Assembly: GCF_028209625.1 (NCBI RefSeq)
Contig: NZ_JAQLDU010000006.1
Coordinates: forward strand, 1-64,000
Direction of reading: 5' to 3'
Origin: Collinsella aerofaciens
GTDB lineage: Bacteria > Actinomycetota > Coriobacteriia > Coriobacteriales > Coriobacteriaceae
DNA length: 64,000 bases
Below are positions 9,181-16,953 of the stretch, piece after piece. How positions within the stretch are numbered: position 1 is the first letter of the stretch; every line of letters begins with the position of its first letter. The translations under genes were made by a program, and so were the position numbers. The notes beneath the pieces were generated by a model. The model was given only the letters and a program-made list of their open reading frames with translations. It searched no databases and was not told the DNA's origin.

Positions 9181-10125
9181 ATGACAACCAAGTACACCGA
9201 CGCGCCGCGCACGCGCGTCATGACGCCGGCATCGCTCAACAACGGCGTGCACGAGAACCATTCCATCGGACAGACCATGGCCATCGCGCCCAAAAAGGGC
9301 CTGTTCGATGACATTTCCATTCCCCAGATCATCGCCGGCGCCGCAGCTGCCGCCACGAGCGTGGCGCTTGCCTCCAAGATTGGTATCGCTGGTTCAGTAA
9401 TTGGTGCCGCCGTGAGCTCGGTCATCACCGTTGTGTCCTCGCAGGTCTACCGCCACTTTATCTCTGCCAGCGCCGAAGCCCTCAAAGGTACGCACGCCGC
9501 CGTCGACTACCCCGCCGGCGCCTATGAGCCCGTTGAGCTTAATGCCGAGGAGCACCTGGGCGGCGCCGCGACTACGCAGGAGATGCGTCAGGTCGCGGGA
9601 CGCGCGACCACGGCGCGCGTCGCCCCCAACAGCCTGCGCGCCAAGGCGGCGGAAGAGCGCAGCCAGACGCAAAAGAAGGTCATCATCTTCTCGATCGCCA
9701 TCGCCATCGTCGCGGTTATCGCCTGCGCCGGCGCCATCCTTATAACCACCGCCGGTGAGGGTCTGGGCGAGCGCCCCGAGCCAATCCTTTCGTCGCGCAC
9801 GACCGAGCAAGACGCGGACAGCGCCGGCCAATCGCAAAGCCAGCAGAACGACTCACAGGCCAACTCCGCACCCACCGATTCTTCCTCGACCACCCCTGAT
9901 CAGTCGCAAGGCACCGATTCCTCTTCGAACAGCGGCGGCACACAATCCGGAACGACCGACTCCAGCCAAACGACCGACGGCTCTCAGCAGAGCACGGGTG
10001 ACCAGACGAGCGGCAATGCATCGGGCACGGGCTCAACCGACAACAGCAACACAAACAGCTCGAGCGGAACCGCATCCGGCACGGCATCCGACAGCTCGAG
10101 CCAAGGCACGACATCGGGCAACTAA
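9181..10125 (+). CDS. Membrane protein with Ser/Thr-rich tail
   Basis: A 314-residue protein of unknown function, ATG 9181 preceded by GGGAGG. Residues about 45-85 are an Ala/Val/Ile-rich hydrophobic stretch (IIAGAAAAATSVALASKIG...), a charged domain follows, then a clear membrane segment near 168-190 (VIIFSIAIAIVAVIACAGAI), and the last 110 residues are low-complexity Ser, Thr, Gly, Gln, Asn and Asp. The layout suggests an anchored cell-surface protein with an extended disordered extracellular tail. No catalytic motif is seen. It has its own terminator, so it is probably monocistronic. Confidence 0.75.
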   Translation: MTTKYTDAPRTRVMTPASLNNGVHENHSIGQTMAIAPKKGLFDDISIPQIIAGAAAAATSVALASKIGIAGSVIGAAVSSVITVVSSQVYRHFISASAEALKGTHAAVDYPAGAYEPVELNAEEHLGGAATTQEMRQVAGRATTARVAPNSLRAKAAEERSQTQKKVIIFSIAIAIVAVIACAGAILITTAGEGLGERPEPILSSRTTEQDADSAGQSQSQQNDSQANSAPTDSSSTTPDQSQGTDSSSNSGGTQSGTTDSSQTTDGSQQSTGDQTSGNASGTGSTDNSNTNSSSGTASGTASDSSSQGTTSGN

Positions 10126-10159
10126 GCACGATCGCCTCTCACAGATAACCGACCTGTAT

Positions 10160-10196
10160 AACGGGCGCGAACCGGCAACGGTCGCGCCCGTTTGCT
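10160..10196 (+). terminator. Terminator after the Ser-rich membrane protein
   Basis: AACGGGCGCGA / TCGCGCCCGTT inverted repeat followed by TTGCTTT on the plus strand. Confidence 0.75.
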
Positions 10197-10263
10197 TTGG
10201 GCGCCGAGGTGGCAAGCCCTGCGCGATGGTAAGATGCTTTGGTGTGTAAAGAGGAGATTTGCC

Positions 10264-11571
10264 ATGAGCAAGACAATAGTTAAGCCCACGCTATCGCTGG
10301 GCAACCACATCTATCTGTATCGCCTGCTGCGCGATGCGATTGGATGCGGCAAGCAAACGTTTATGACACAGGTCGAGGAGACACTCGCCGCTGGCGATAT
10401 GACCGCTTATGACCTGGGCTTCGAGTCCACGCGCGAGCTGCTCGAGGAACTCGACGACTGCATTAAGCTGACCGTCTTTAAGGGCGGACGTCTGTATGCC
10501 ACCGTCATCGCCAATGAGGCCTGGGATGCTGCCCTTGCCAAGGGCGAGGACAAGCCCAAGGCCGCCAAGGGCGCCAAGCAGTCCTACAAAAAGAAAAAGC
10601 GCGGCGAGAAGGACCTGAAGGCCGTGCGTCCCAAGCACGTTAAGCGTCCCGAGCCCGAGTCCGTGGCCGAAGTCGCTCCGGAGCCCGAGCCCGAGGTAGA
10701 GGCTGAAGTCACTGCTGAAGTAACGGCAGAGGTCGAAACTGAAATCGCTGCCACGACCGAGCCCGAAGTCATGGCTGAGCAGGAAGCCGCCGTTGAGCTC
10801 AACGAGGTTCCCAAGTCGAAAGCCGAAGAAACCGCCGGCCAACCCGAGACGCCTGCGTTCCAAAACAGCGATGTCTTTGGCGACAACGCCGAGGACGACC
10901 AGTCCGACGAGCCCGCGAATCAAGACGCTACCGAGGCGACGCCGGAACCCGAGACGCCGCAGCCCGCCATCTCGCTCACGGTTGTCTATGACCCCGAGAA
11001 CGCCAACGCCGGCATCACCACCATGGTATCCACGCCGGTCGAGGCAAAGTCGAGCGTCGAGAATGAGAACGCGACGCAGGTTGAGGTTGAAACCGCAGTT
11101 GCAGACGCACCCGTCACCGTGAAGCCCGCAGATTCCGAGATCAAGCCGAAAGTAACGCCGGAGCCCGCACCCGTCATCGAATCCATGCCCGCCGCCGCTT
11201 GCGACCAAATACCCGCATCCGCACCGGCTTCGCTACCCGCAGCGGCCCCAGCCCCCGCACCTGCAGCGCCCGCCATCCCCAAGGACTTCCCCGTCGATTT
11301 CGCAACCGAGGTCTTCTGCCCCGGCCCGCTTCTGCACCAGTTGTCGACCTATCTCCCCTACGGCGCCGACACGCTCGGCATCGTCGGCGAGTACTACTGG
11401 ATCGCCCGCGAGCGCGGTACCATCGAGGCCGCGCGAAACCGCGCAAGCTTCCCCCTGCGCTACACGCAGGCCGGCGAGCGCCACGAAGTCACCGTGCGCA
11501 TCCGCCGCAACACCACCGGCGGTCTCGGAGCCACCTGGACCATCGACAAGGTTGAAGAATCCAACGAATAG
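10264..11571 (+). CDS. Hypothetical protein with acidic low-complexity linker
   Basis: A 435-residue protein with three parts. Residues 1-110 form a compact N-terminal domain (GNHIYLYRLLRDAIGCGKQ...) followed by a basic KKKKRGEKD patch. About 210 residues of Glu/Ala/Pro/Val-rich low-complexity sequence come next. The last ~80 residues are a globular domain (PGPLLHQLSTYLPYGAD...GEYYWIARERG...RIRRNTTGG). I do not recognise either domain. The start is ATG 10264, preceded by GAGGAGA. The ends look ordered and the centre extended, suggesting a scaffold or nucleic-acid-associated protein, but that is a guess. Confidence 0.7.
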   Translation: MSKTIVKPTLSLGNHIYLYRLLRDAIGCGKQTFMTQVEETLAAGDMTAYDLGFESTRELLEELDDCIKLTVFKGGRLYATVIANEAWDAALAKGEDKPKAAKGAKQSYKKKKRGEKDLKAVRPKHVKRPEPESVAEVAPEPEPEVEAEVTAEVTAEVETEIAATTEPEVMAEQEAAVELNEVPKSKAEETAGQPETPAFQNSDVFGDNAEDDQSDEPANQDATEATPEPETPQPAISLTVVYDPENANAGITTMVSTPVEAKSSVENENATQVEVETAVADAPVTVKPADSEIKPKVTPEPAPVIESMPAAACDQIPASAPASLPAAAPAPAPAAPAIPKDFPVDFATEVFCPGPLLHQLSTYLPYGADTLGIVGEYYWIARERGTIEAARNRASFPLRYTQAGERHEVTVRIRRNTTGGLGATWTIDKVEESNE

Positions 11572-11572
11572 C

Positions 11573-11613
11573 AAAACGCGGCGAACGTCACAAAAACGTT
11601 CACCGCGTTTTTA
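11573..11613 (+). terminator. Terminator of the acidic-linker gene
   Basis: AAAACGCGG..GAACG / CGTTC..CCGCGTTTTT stem-loop immediately after the stop, ending in TTTTTATT. Confidence 0.85.
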
Positions 11614-11641
11614 TTCTCTCAGGTTGAGCAAAAGTCAGCGA

Positions 11642-11739
11642 AAACGCCCCTAAGCGAGCAAGGTGACGTGAAAGAGGAGGGAAGCGTACTTTGGTACGCG
11701 ACCGACGATTGAACGTCAGATTGCCGCTTAGGGGCGTTT
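11642..11739. repeat. Long nested palindrome between convergent genes
   Basis: Outer arms AAACGCCCCTAAGCG (11642-11656) and CGCTTAGGGGCGTTT (11725-11739) are perfect complements. Inside, GCAA..TGACGT pairs with ACGTCA..TTGC, and a small hairpin GCGTAC-TTTG-GTACGC lies at 11684-11699. The whole can fold into one long stem with a side hairpin. It could be a bidirectional terminator, a structured RNA or a non-autonomous repeat. Confidence 0.7.
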
Positions 11740-11752
11740 GCAGCGTCAACTC

Positions 11753-11780
11753 GTTACGCGGTTTGGAAAAACCGCGTAAC
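11753..11780. terminator. Hairpin downstream of ettA
   Basis: GTTACGCGGTTT / AAACCGCGTAAC, a perfect 12-bp stem with a short loop, only 5 nt past the ettA stop. There is no U-run after it on either strand, so an RNA-stabilising 3' hairpin is as likely as a terminator. Confidence 0.5.
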
Positions 11781-11784
11781 AAAA

Positions 11785-13464
11785 CTAGTCACGCGTCAGC
11801 TTGCGGTGGATACGATGCGGCTGGGCTGCGTCCTCGCCCAGGCGCTCGATGCGATTGGCCTGGTAGGCCTCAAAGTTGCCCTCGAACCAATACCAGTTGC
11901 CCGGATTCTCGTCGGTGCCCTCCCACGCCAGAATGTGCGTGGCGACGCGGTCCAGGAACATACGGTCGTGGCTAATGACCACCGAGCAGCCCGGGAACTC
12001 GAGCAGCGCCGCCTCGAGCGAGGACAGCGTCTCGACGTCGAGGTCGTTCGTGGGCTCGTCGAGGAGCAGCAGGTTGCCGCCCTGCTTGAGCGTAAGCGCC
12101 AAGTTCAGACGGTTGCGCTCGCCACCGGAGAGTACGCCAGCGCGCTTCTGCTGGTCCTGGCCCTTAAAGCCAAAGCTCGCCACGTACGCGCGGCTCGGAA
12201 CCTCGGTCTCGCCGACCATCATGTGGTCCAGGCCGTCCGAGACGACCTCCCACAGGTTCTTATCGGGGTCGATGCCGGAACGGTTCTGGTCGACGTAAGA
12301 AATCTTGACGGTCTCGCCCACCTCGAGCTCACCCGAAGTCAGCGGCTCCAGACCCACAATCGTCTTGAACAGCGTGGTCTTACCGACACCGTTGGGGCCG
12401 ATGACGCCCACGATGCCGTTGCGCGGCAGGGTGAACGAAAGGTCATCGATGAGCACGCGGCCATCGAACTCCTTGTGCAGATGATGGGCCTCGAGCACCT
12501 TGTTGCCCAAACGCGGGCCCACAGGGATGCGGATGTCGGTCCAGTCGAGCTTCTGGCTGGCGCGGGCCTCGGCCTCCATCTCCTCGTAGCGAGCCAGACG
12601 GGCCTTGTTCTTGGCCTGACGGGCCTTGGGCGAGCTGCGTACCCACTCGAGCTCGGCCTCCATGCGCTTGGCGAGCTTGGCGTCGCGGTTACCCTGAGCC
12701 TCGATACGGGCGGCCTTGGTCTCCAGATACGTGGAGTAGTTGCCCTTGTAGGGATAAAGGTGGCCGCGGTCGACCTCGCAGATCCACTCGGCAACGTTAT
12801 CCAAGAAGTAGCGATCGTGCGTGACGGCAAGCACCGCGCCCTGGTAGTTGTGCAGGAAGTGCTCGAGCCACAGGATCGACTCGGCGTCCAGGTGGTTCGT
12901 GGGCTCGTCGAGCAGCAGCAGGTCGGGAGCTTCGAGCAGTAGCTTGCACAGGGCCACGCGGCGACGCTCGCCGCCAGAGAGCACGTTAACCGGCATGTCG
13001 GAATCGGGCAGCTGCAGGGCGTCCATGGCCTGGCCGAGCTTGGAATCGATATCCCAGCCGTCGGCGGTGTCGATCTCGTCCTGGAGCTTGCCCATCTCGG
13101 CCATGAGGGCGTCCATGTCGCAGTCCGGGTCGCACATCTCCTCACCGATCTTGTTGAAGCGATCGACCTTGGCGATCATGTCGCCAAACGCCATGCGCAC
13201 GTTCTCGATGACGGTCTTGTCGTCATCGAGCGGCGGCTCCTGCTGCAGGATGCCCACGGTGTAGCCGGGGGTAAGCCTGGCATCGCCGTTGGAGACTTCC
13301 TCGATACCGGCCATAATCTTGAGCAGGGTCGACTTACCCATGCCGTTGGGGCCCACGACGCCGATCTTGGCCCCGGGGTAGAAGCTCAGGGTCACGTCGT
13401 CAAGGATTACCTTGTCGCCATGGGCCTTGCGAGCCTGATACATCTGGTAGATAAACTCTGCCAT
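11785..13464 (-). CDS. ettA: ABC-F translation factor (energy-dependent translational throttle)
   Basis: A 559-residue soluble protein with two ABC ATPase domains and no membrane segments. Walker A motifs are GPNGMGKST and GPNGVGKTT; signature motifs LSGGERRR and LSGGERNR; Walker B LLLLDEPTNHLD and LLLLDEPTNDLD. The ~75-residue interdomain linker (PtIM) with the charged KARQAKNKARLARYEEME segment matches EttA, which binds the ribosomal E site and senses ATP/ADP. Length matches EttA (about 555). Start ATG 13464 with AAAGGAT upstream. Monocistronic, convergent with the acidic-linker gene. Confidence 0.92.
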   Translation of the reverse strand: MAEFIYQMYQARKAHGDKVILDDVTLSFYPGAKIGVVGPNGMGKSTLLKIMAGIEEVSNGDARLTPGYTVGILQQEPPLDDDKTVIENVRMAFGDMIAKVDRFNKIGEEMCDPDCDMDALMAEMGKLQDEIDTADGWDIDSKLGQAMDALQLPDSDMPVNVLSGGERRRVALCKLLLEAPDLLLLDEPTNHLDAESILWLEHFLHNYQGAVLAVTHDRYFLDNVAEWICEVDRGHLYPYKGNYSTYLETKAARIEAQGNRDAKLAKRMEAELEWVRSSPKARQAKNKARLARYEEMEAEARASQKLDWTDIRIPVGPRLGNKVLEAHHLHKEFDGRVLIDDLSFTLPRNGIVGVIGPNGVGKTTLFKTIVGLEPLTSGELEVGETVKISYVDQNRSGIDPDKNLWEVVSDGLDHMMVGETEVPSRAYVASFGFKGQDQQKRAGVLSGGERNRLNLALTLKQGGNLLLLDEPTNDLDVETLSSLEAALLEFPGCSVVISHDRMFLDRVATHILAWEGTDENPGNWYWFEGNFEAYQANRIERLGEDAAQPHRIHRKLTRD

Positions 13465-13555
13465 TTGCCTGTTCTATCCTTTCTACCTGCTGTTTCCCTA
13501 TTCTTGTTTCGCTTTAGTGGAAACGAAATGAGGAAACCAGCTCTGAAACTTAACG

Positions 13556-13582
13556 AAAAAGGGGCATGGTTGCCCACGCCCC
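13556..13582 (-). terminator. Terminator of the sdpRI operon
   Basis: GGGGC..TGG / CCA..GCCCC stem followed by TTTTTCG on the minus strand, between the sdpI stop and the ettA start. Confidence 0.75.
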
Positions 13583-13648
13583 CTAATACTACCTGGGAAA
13601 AGTCCCCCGGAACATACTATGAACTGCGTACGCTAGTTTTCCGCAACC

Positions 13649-14353
13649 TTAGCGAGCGGCTCGCTGCGATTTGCGCCACAGCAGATACGAATAGACGTAG
13701 GCAGCTCCAGCTGAACCAAACGCCAGAACCGCAATCACCGCGGCGACGACTTCACTCGAAAGCACGCTGCCCGCCACGCCCATCACAATCAGGCCAACGC
13801 CCAGCACCATAAAGCAGGCACCGCCAAAGCGCTGCGTACGGCGCCAGTTCTCGGGATCGGCAAGCGCCCAGGGCGTCTTGATACCGAGCGTATAGTTCTG
13901 CTTCACACGCGGCAAGTAGTTGCCTACGCCGATGAACAGCAAACCGATGGCACCGGAAATCAGCACGTTGACCGAACCGAACGCCGGCACCACGCCCCAG
14001 ACCGTAAGCTCACCCAACCAGCTTATGGCACACATGAACAAGGTGAAGGCGATTACGAAGCCCTGATAGAACTTGCCCGAGGTTCGATATGCCTCACCTT
14101 TGGGGTCAATGCGTGGCACCACGTAGAACATTGCAAGAAGTGCCAGAGGCAGCACGCCGAGCGCGGAGGCCATCCAGCTAGGGCCCCAACCGTCGACGGC
14201 GCCGTTCGCTCCCCAGTGCGTGGGAATCTGTGCAGGCAAGCTCGGCATCACCATAAGGTGCGCCGCGACATTAATAGCGCAGACCACAACAAGCATGGCC
14301 CATACACGCGGCGATACCCCCGTGGCGTGAATGCCCTTGTTTTCGTTATTCAT
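13649..14353 (-). CDS. sdpI: SdpI-family membrane protein (DUF1648 + SdpI)
   Basis: A 234-residue polytopic membrane protein. The N-terminal half has the DUF1648 pattern (PSLPAQIPTHWGANGAVDGWG) and the C-terminal half the SdpI pattern (GNYLPRVKQNYTLGIKTPWAL..PENWRRTQRFGG), with about six hydrophobic segments. In Bacillus subtilis SdpI gives immunity to the SdpC toxin and relays its presence to SdpR. No SdpABC-like genes are visible here, so the role may be envelope-stress sensing. The chosen ATG overlaps the end of the ArsR gene by 8 nt, with GAAGGTG upstream. Confidence 0.85.
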   Translation of the reverse strand: MNNENKGIHATGVSPRVWAMLVVVCAINVAAHLMVMPSLPAQIPTHWGANGAVDGWGPSWMASALGVLPLALLAMFYVVPRIDPKGEAYRTSGKFYQGFVIAFTLFMCAISWLGELTVWGVVPAFGSVNVLISGAIGLLFIGVGNYLPRVKQNYTLGIKTPWALADPENWRRTQRFGGACFMVLGVGLIVMGVAGSVLSSEVVAAVIAVLAFGSAGAAYVYSYLLWRKSQRAAR

Positions 14354-14624
14354 CCTCATCACCTTCAGTGTCTGTAAAGCCCATAAACCAGCCAATCAAG
14401 TCCTGCATGACGGTGGTGTTTAAGCTGTAAACGATGTTTTGGCCATGGCGCTCGTCGGTCACCAACCCGGCGTTTTTGAGCGTCGCCAAATGATGGCTAA
14501 GCGACGGTTTGCTGATGTCAAAATGCTCGGCAAGCTCCCCGGCCGTGCAATTGCCCTCGCGCAGCAGTTCCAAAATGCGCCGCCGCGTTGGATCGGCCAG
14601 CGCTTTAAATCCCTCTCCCGGCAT
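14346..14624 (-). CDS. sdpR: ArsR/SdpR-family repressor
   Basis: A 92-residue winged-helix protein of the ArsR type (ALADPTRRRILELLREG, then recognition helix ISKPSLSHHLATLKNAGLV). It has no Cys metal-site motif (ELCVCDL is absent), which fits the SdpR branch. ATG 14624 has AGGAGG 5 nt upstream. It is co-transcribed with sdpI and probably represses its own promoter through the palindrome at 14673-14696, with SdpI titrating it at the membrane as known for the Bacillus pair. Confidence 0.87.
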   Translation of the reverse strand: MPGEGFKALADPTRRRILELLREGNCTAGELAEHFDISKPSLSHHLATLKNAGLVTDERHGQNIVYSLNTTVMQDLIGWFMGFTDTEGDEDE

Positions 14625-14672
14625 AGAACCTCCTCTCACTTTCTTTCACGACGTGCACACTATACTCATTAT

Positions 14673-14696
14673 TTAGATGTTTGTCTAATTATCTAA
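14673..14696. promoter_or_regulatory. Probable SdpR operator
   Basis: TTAGAT and ATCTAA half-sites 12 nt apart within an AT-rich stretch, about 50 nt upstream of sdpR and inside the region expected to hold its promoter. ArsR-family operators are imperfect palindromes of this size. Assignment is by position and symmetry. Confidence 0.55.
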
Positions 14697-14734
14697 TAGC
14701 AATGTTATGTATAGAACATTCGTTCGTTTTTAGA

Positions 14735-14740
14735 TACAAT
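14735..14740 (+). promoter_or_regulatory. -10 box (TACAAT) of the small hydrophobic peptide mRNA
   Basis: TACAAT lies 7 nt before AGAAGCAGATGG. If transcription starts at about 14747, the mRNA begins exactly with the 5' arm of the long-range pairing described for the toxin locus. No convincing -35 is present. Confidence 0.5.
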
Positions 14741-14791
14741 GGGTCCAGAAGCAGATGGGCCAGCTCCCTCTTCCCAAGAAGGAGATGGACT

Positions 14792-14878
14792 ATGAGTATT
14801 AACGATGTCCTAACGTTGTTATTGCTTGTAATCGCGGCTGTGGAACTCGGCATCCACATTGGAGGTCGAATGAAATAG
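14792..14878 (+). CDS. 28-aa hydrophobic peptide, putative type I toxin
   Basis: ATG 14792 with AAGGAGATGGACT upstream encodes 28 residues: a short polar start (MSINDV), one hydrophobic membrane segment of Leu, Val, Ile and Ala, and a basic end (GGRMK). This is the layout of holin-like type I toxins (TxpA/Fst-like). Supporting context is a fold-back mRNA, a candidate antisense promoter convergent to it, and no other gene in the transcript. It could instead be a small structural membrane protein; the RNA architecture favours a toxin-antitoxin locus. Confidence 0.62.
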   Translation: MSINDVLTLLLLVIAAVELGIHIGGRMK

Positions 14879-14963
14879 CCGCCCCCGCGTAATGCGAAGA
14901 CGGCCACTTCTCACGCCATAAACGTGTTTCGGAGTTGGCTAACCCGCGGCAACGGGTGCCATC
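14866..14963 (-). ncRNA. Putative antisense antitoxin RNA
   Basis: On the minus strand TTGAAA (plus 14993-14998) and TAAGAT (plus 14970-14975) are separated by exactly 17 nt, giving a predicted start near 14963. The RNA would overlap the 3' half of the toxin mRNA. It could end at the stem formed by 14880-14889 and 14894-14903 (all positions pair, several as G-U), followed by CTATTTC. This is predicted from sequence only; the terminator is weak. Confidence 0.45.
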
Positions 14964-15035
14964 TGCTTCATCTTATGCGAATCCCTGCCTCATTTCAACA
15001 AGCCCCTAGGGCTCAAATGGGATCGCGATAATACC

Positions 15036-15041
15036 TATAAT
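15036..15041 (+). promoter_or_regulatory. -10 box of tcdA
   Basis: A perfect TATAAT 45 nt before the tcdA start. A TCAAAT hexamer 17 nt upstream is a weak -35. It is the only good promoter-like sequence between the toxin locus and tcdA. Confidence 0.5.
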
Positions 15042-15085
15042 GGCGATAGCTAAACCACGACCCGCTTCCCCATCGGAGGATATCT

Positions 15086-15880
15086 ATGACCGAAACCGCT
15101 GCGGCTCCCATCGAGACACGCGACACCAAACTCGAGATCATCATGGGCCGTGAGGCACTCGATAGACTCGCCAACGCCACGGTGTTGGTGCTCGGCTGCG
15201 GAGGCGTGGGCTCTAACTGCTGCGAGGCACTTGTCCGCGGCGGCATCGGTCATTTTGTGATTCTGGACAAGGATATCGTCGCGCCCAGCAATATCAATCG
15301 CCAGGCCATCGCCTTTCACAGCACCGTCGGCAAGCGCAAGGTGGACGTGATGGAAGCCATGATCCACGATATCAATCCCGCCGCCAGCGTTATCAAACGC
15401 ACCGAATACCTGCTGAGCGACAATATCGATGATTTCTTCGCGAGCGTTTTGGAGCAGACGGGTGGCAAGCTCGACTACGTCGTCGACGCCATCGACACCA
15501 TCTCGGCCAAGCTCACCATTGCCAAATATGCTCAAGACCACGACATTCGTTTGGTTAGCTCTATGGGCGGGGCCAACAAGCTCCATCCCGAGTGCCTGCG
15601 TTTTGCCGACATCTTCGATACGGTACGTGACCCCATGAGCCGCATTATGCGCAAAGAATGTAAGAAGCGCGGAATCAAAAGCCTACATGTTCTGTTTAGC
15701 TGCGAGGAATCGGTTAAGACACAGCCCCGCGACCCTTCCAACATCCACGAGCGTACCGAGCTGGGAACCGCGAGCTTTATGCCGCCTATCATGGGTCAGA
15801 TGATCGCTGGCGAGGTTATCCGCCAGATCAGCGGGCGCGGCACCGAACGCGTACGCTCCGATGGCCAGCGCCTGGACTAG
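15086..15880 (+). CDS. tcdA: tRNA threonylcarbamoyladenosine dehydratase (ThiF/E1-like)
   Basis: A 264-residue ATP-dependent E1-like enzyme; TcdA cyclises t6A37 of tRNA to ct6A. The adenylation Rossmann motif GCGGVGSNCCEALVRGGIG lies around residues 38-56, followed by NINRQ with the conserved Arg, DAIDT, and SMGGANKLHP. Only scattered cysteines remain near the C-terminus. Length matches TcdA/CsdL. ATG 15086 has GGAGG 7 nt upstream. It is followed after 14 nt by the TatD-like gene, so the two probably form an operon. Confidence 0.88.
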   Translation: MTETAAAPIETRDTKLEIIMGREALDRLANATVLVLGCGGVGSNCCEALVRGGIGHFVILDKDIVAPSNINRQAIAFHSTVGKRKVDVMEAMIHDINPAASVIKRTEYLLSDNIDDFFASVLEQTGGKLDYVVDAIDTISAKLTIAKYAQDHDIRLVSSMGGANKLHPECLRFADIFDTVRDPMSRIMRKECKKRGIKSLHVLFSCEESVKTQPRDPSNIHERTELGTASFMPPIMGQMIAGEVIRQISGRGTERVRSDGQRLD

Positions 15881-15894
15881 CAGGATGCCCTGCG

Positions 15895-16677
15895 ATGGAA
15901 CCGCGATTCTTTGACACGCATTGTCATCTTGATTTGATGCTCAGCCCCGATGCTGCAGCCAGTGAGTCGGCGGCGTTGGGTCTGGGGCTCTTTGACTGCG
16001 GGGTCGACCCACGCGACTTCGCGGCAGCAAAAAAGCGGGCCAGCCGCTACCCAAACATTATCGCGGGCGCCGGCCTCCATCCCTGGTGGCTCGCCGACGG
16101 CCGCTGCGGTCCTGCCGAAGTCAATCTGCTTTGCGAAGTTGCTGACCAAGAGCGCTATATCGGCGAGATCGGGCTCGACTTTTCCGCACGCTTTGCTGGA
16201 AGCGAGCCGTTACAAATACAAGCACTTGAACGGCTCTGCGATGCACTTGTGCAGCATCCTCTTGCCGGGCGCGTGATATCAATTCACGCCGTTCGTTCGG
16301 CAGGAACCGTACTGGACGTCCTCGAGTCGCACGGATTGCTCGCCCCAAGGCCCGACTCCCCCGCTATCATCTTCCACTGGTTTAGCGGCACCTCGGACGA
16401 ACTCGTCCGCGCGCGTAATGCGGGCTGCTTTTTTTCCGTCAACGAACGCATGCTCGCCACCAAGCGCGGTCGTGAATACGCACGACAGATTCCACTCGAC
16501 CGTCTACTGCTCGAGACCGATGCGCCAGCCCAGCCGCAAGCAGATGCAAACGCACAGCAGCTCATCACATCGCTGAAAAGCGTCTCCCGGCACATCGCCG
16601 AACTTAAAAACCGCTCCGTGGGGGGCGTCGAATCGATCGTTTTAGGAAATTCGCACTCCATGTTTGACTTCCGCTGA
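15895..16677 (+). CDS. TatD-family metal-dependent hydrolase
   Basis: A 260-residue TIM-barrel hydrolase. FDTHCHLD (residues 6-13) provides the HxH metal ligands, GAGLHPWW and IGEIGLDFS provide the family His and Glu, IHAVRS and IFHWFSG give further His ligands, and LLLETDAPA gives the terminal Asp. TatD proteins are 3'-5' DNases or related phosphoesterases; the exact substrate is unknown. It is co-oriented with and probably co-transcribed with tcdA. Confidence 0.85.
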   Translation: MEPRFFDTHCHLDLMLSPDAAASESAALGLGLFDCGVDPRDFAAAKKRASRYPNIIAGAGLHPWWLADGRCGPAEVNLLCEVADQERYIGEIGLDFSARFAGSEPLQIQALERLCDALVQHPLAGRVISIHAVRSAGTVLDVLESHGLLAPRPDSPAIIFHWFSGTSDELVRARNAGCFFSVNERMLATKRGREYARQIPLDRLLLETDAPAQPQADANAQQLITSLKSVSRHIAELKNRSVGGVESIVLGNSHSMFDFR

Positions 16678-16686
16678 CCCCGGTGG

Positions 16687-16907
16687 GCAAAAAACATCAA
16701 ATATGAGTACTGTTGCAAAGCTAGTAGCATTATTTTGCGACATAAGAATGCCTTGATAATGAACGGATGTACATTATCAAGGCATTCTTGCATTGTGCTA
16801 GGCGCATTTGCAGGTTTTAATCGCCCACAGACACTCGATTAGGGCCTCAAAGGACTGATTTCGCTGTTACTAAATTAGTGACAGTACTCATATTTGGCAT
16901 TTTTTGC
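16687..16907. mobile_element. MITE-like element with terminal inverted repeats
   Basis: Imperfect terminal inverted repeats of 27 bp (16687-16713 and 16881-16907), with a perfect 16-bp core CAAATATGAGTACTGT; similarity extends further inward (TAGTAxCA). Inside, AAGAATGCCTTGATAATG pairs perfectly with its complement around a 10-nt loop near 16747-16792. The element is AT-rich and encodes nothing. The form matches a non-autonomous miniature transposable element; no transposase or second copy is in this window. It fills most of the gap between the TatD gene and the frl cluster. Confidence 0.6.
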
Positions 16908-16916
16908 ACACCGAGC

Positions 16917-16944
16917 CCCGGGGAGGCGCCTGCACCTCCCCGGG
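16917..16944 (-). terminator. Hairpin at the end of the frl operon
   Basis: CCCGGGGAGG / CCTCCCCGGG stem with an 8-nt loop, 9 nt beyond the frlD stop. There is no strong U-run, so it may act as an mRNA 3' end or a factor-dependent terminator. Confidence 0.6.
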
Positions 16945-16953
16945 ACCGCTCGG

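Larger units (their letters stand above)
14748..14969 (+). repeat. Complementary 5' and 3' arms of the toxin-like mRNA
   Basis: GAAGCAGATGG at 14748-14758 is the exact reverse complement of CCATCTGCTTC at 14959-14969. Between them lie the ribosome binding site and the 28-codon ORF. Such 5'-3' fold-back pairing is a known property of type I toxin mRNAs, where it holds the message in an untranslated form until processed. A local hairpin ACCCG..CGGGT lies just before the 3' arm. Confidence 0.65.
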
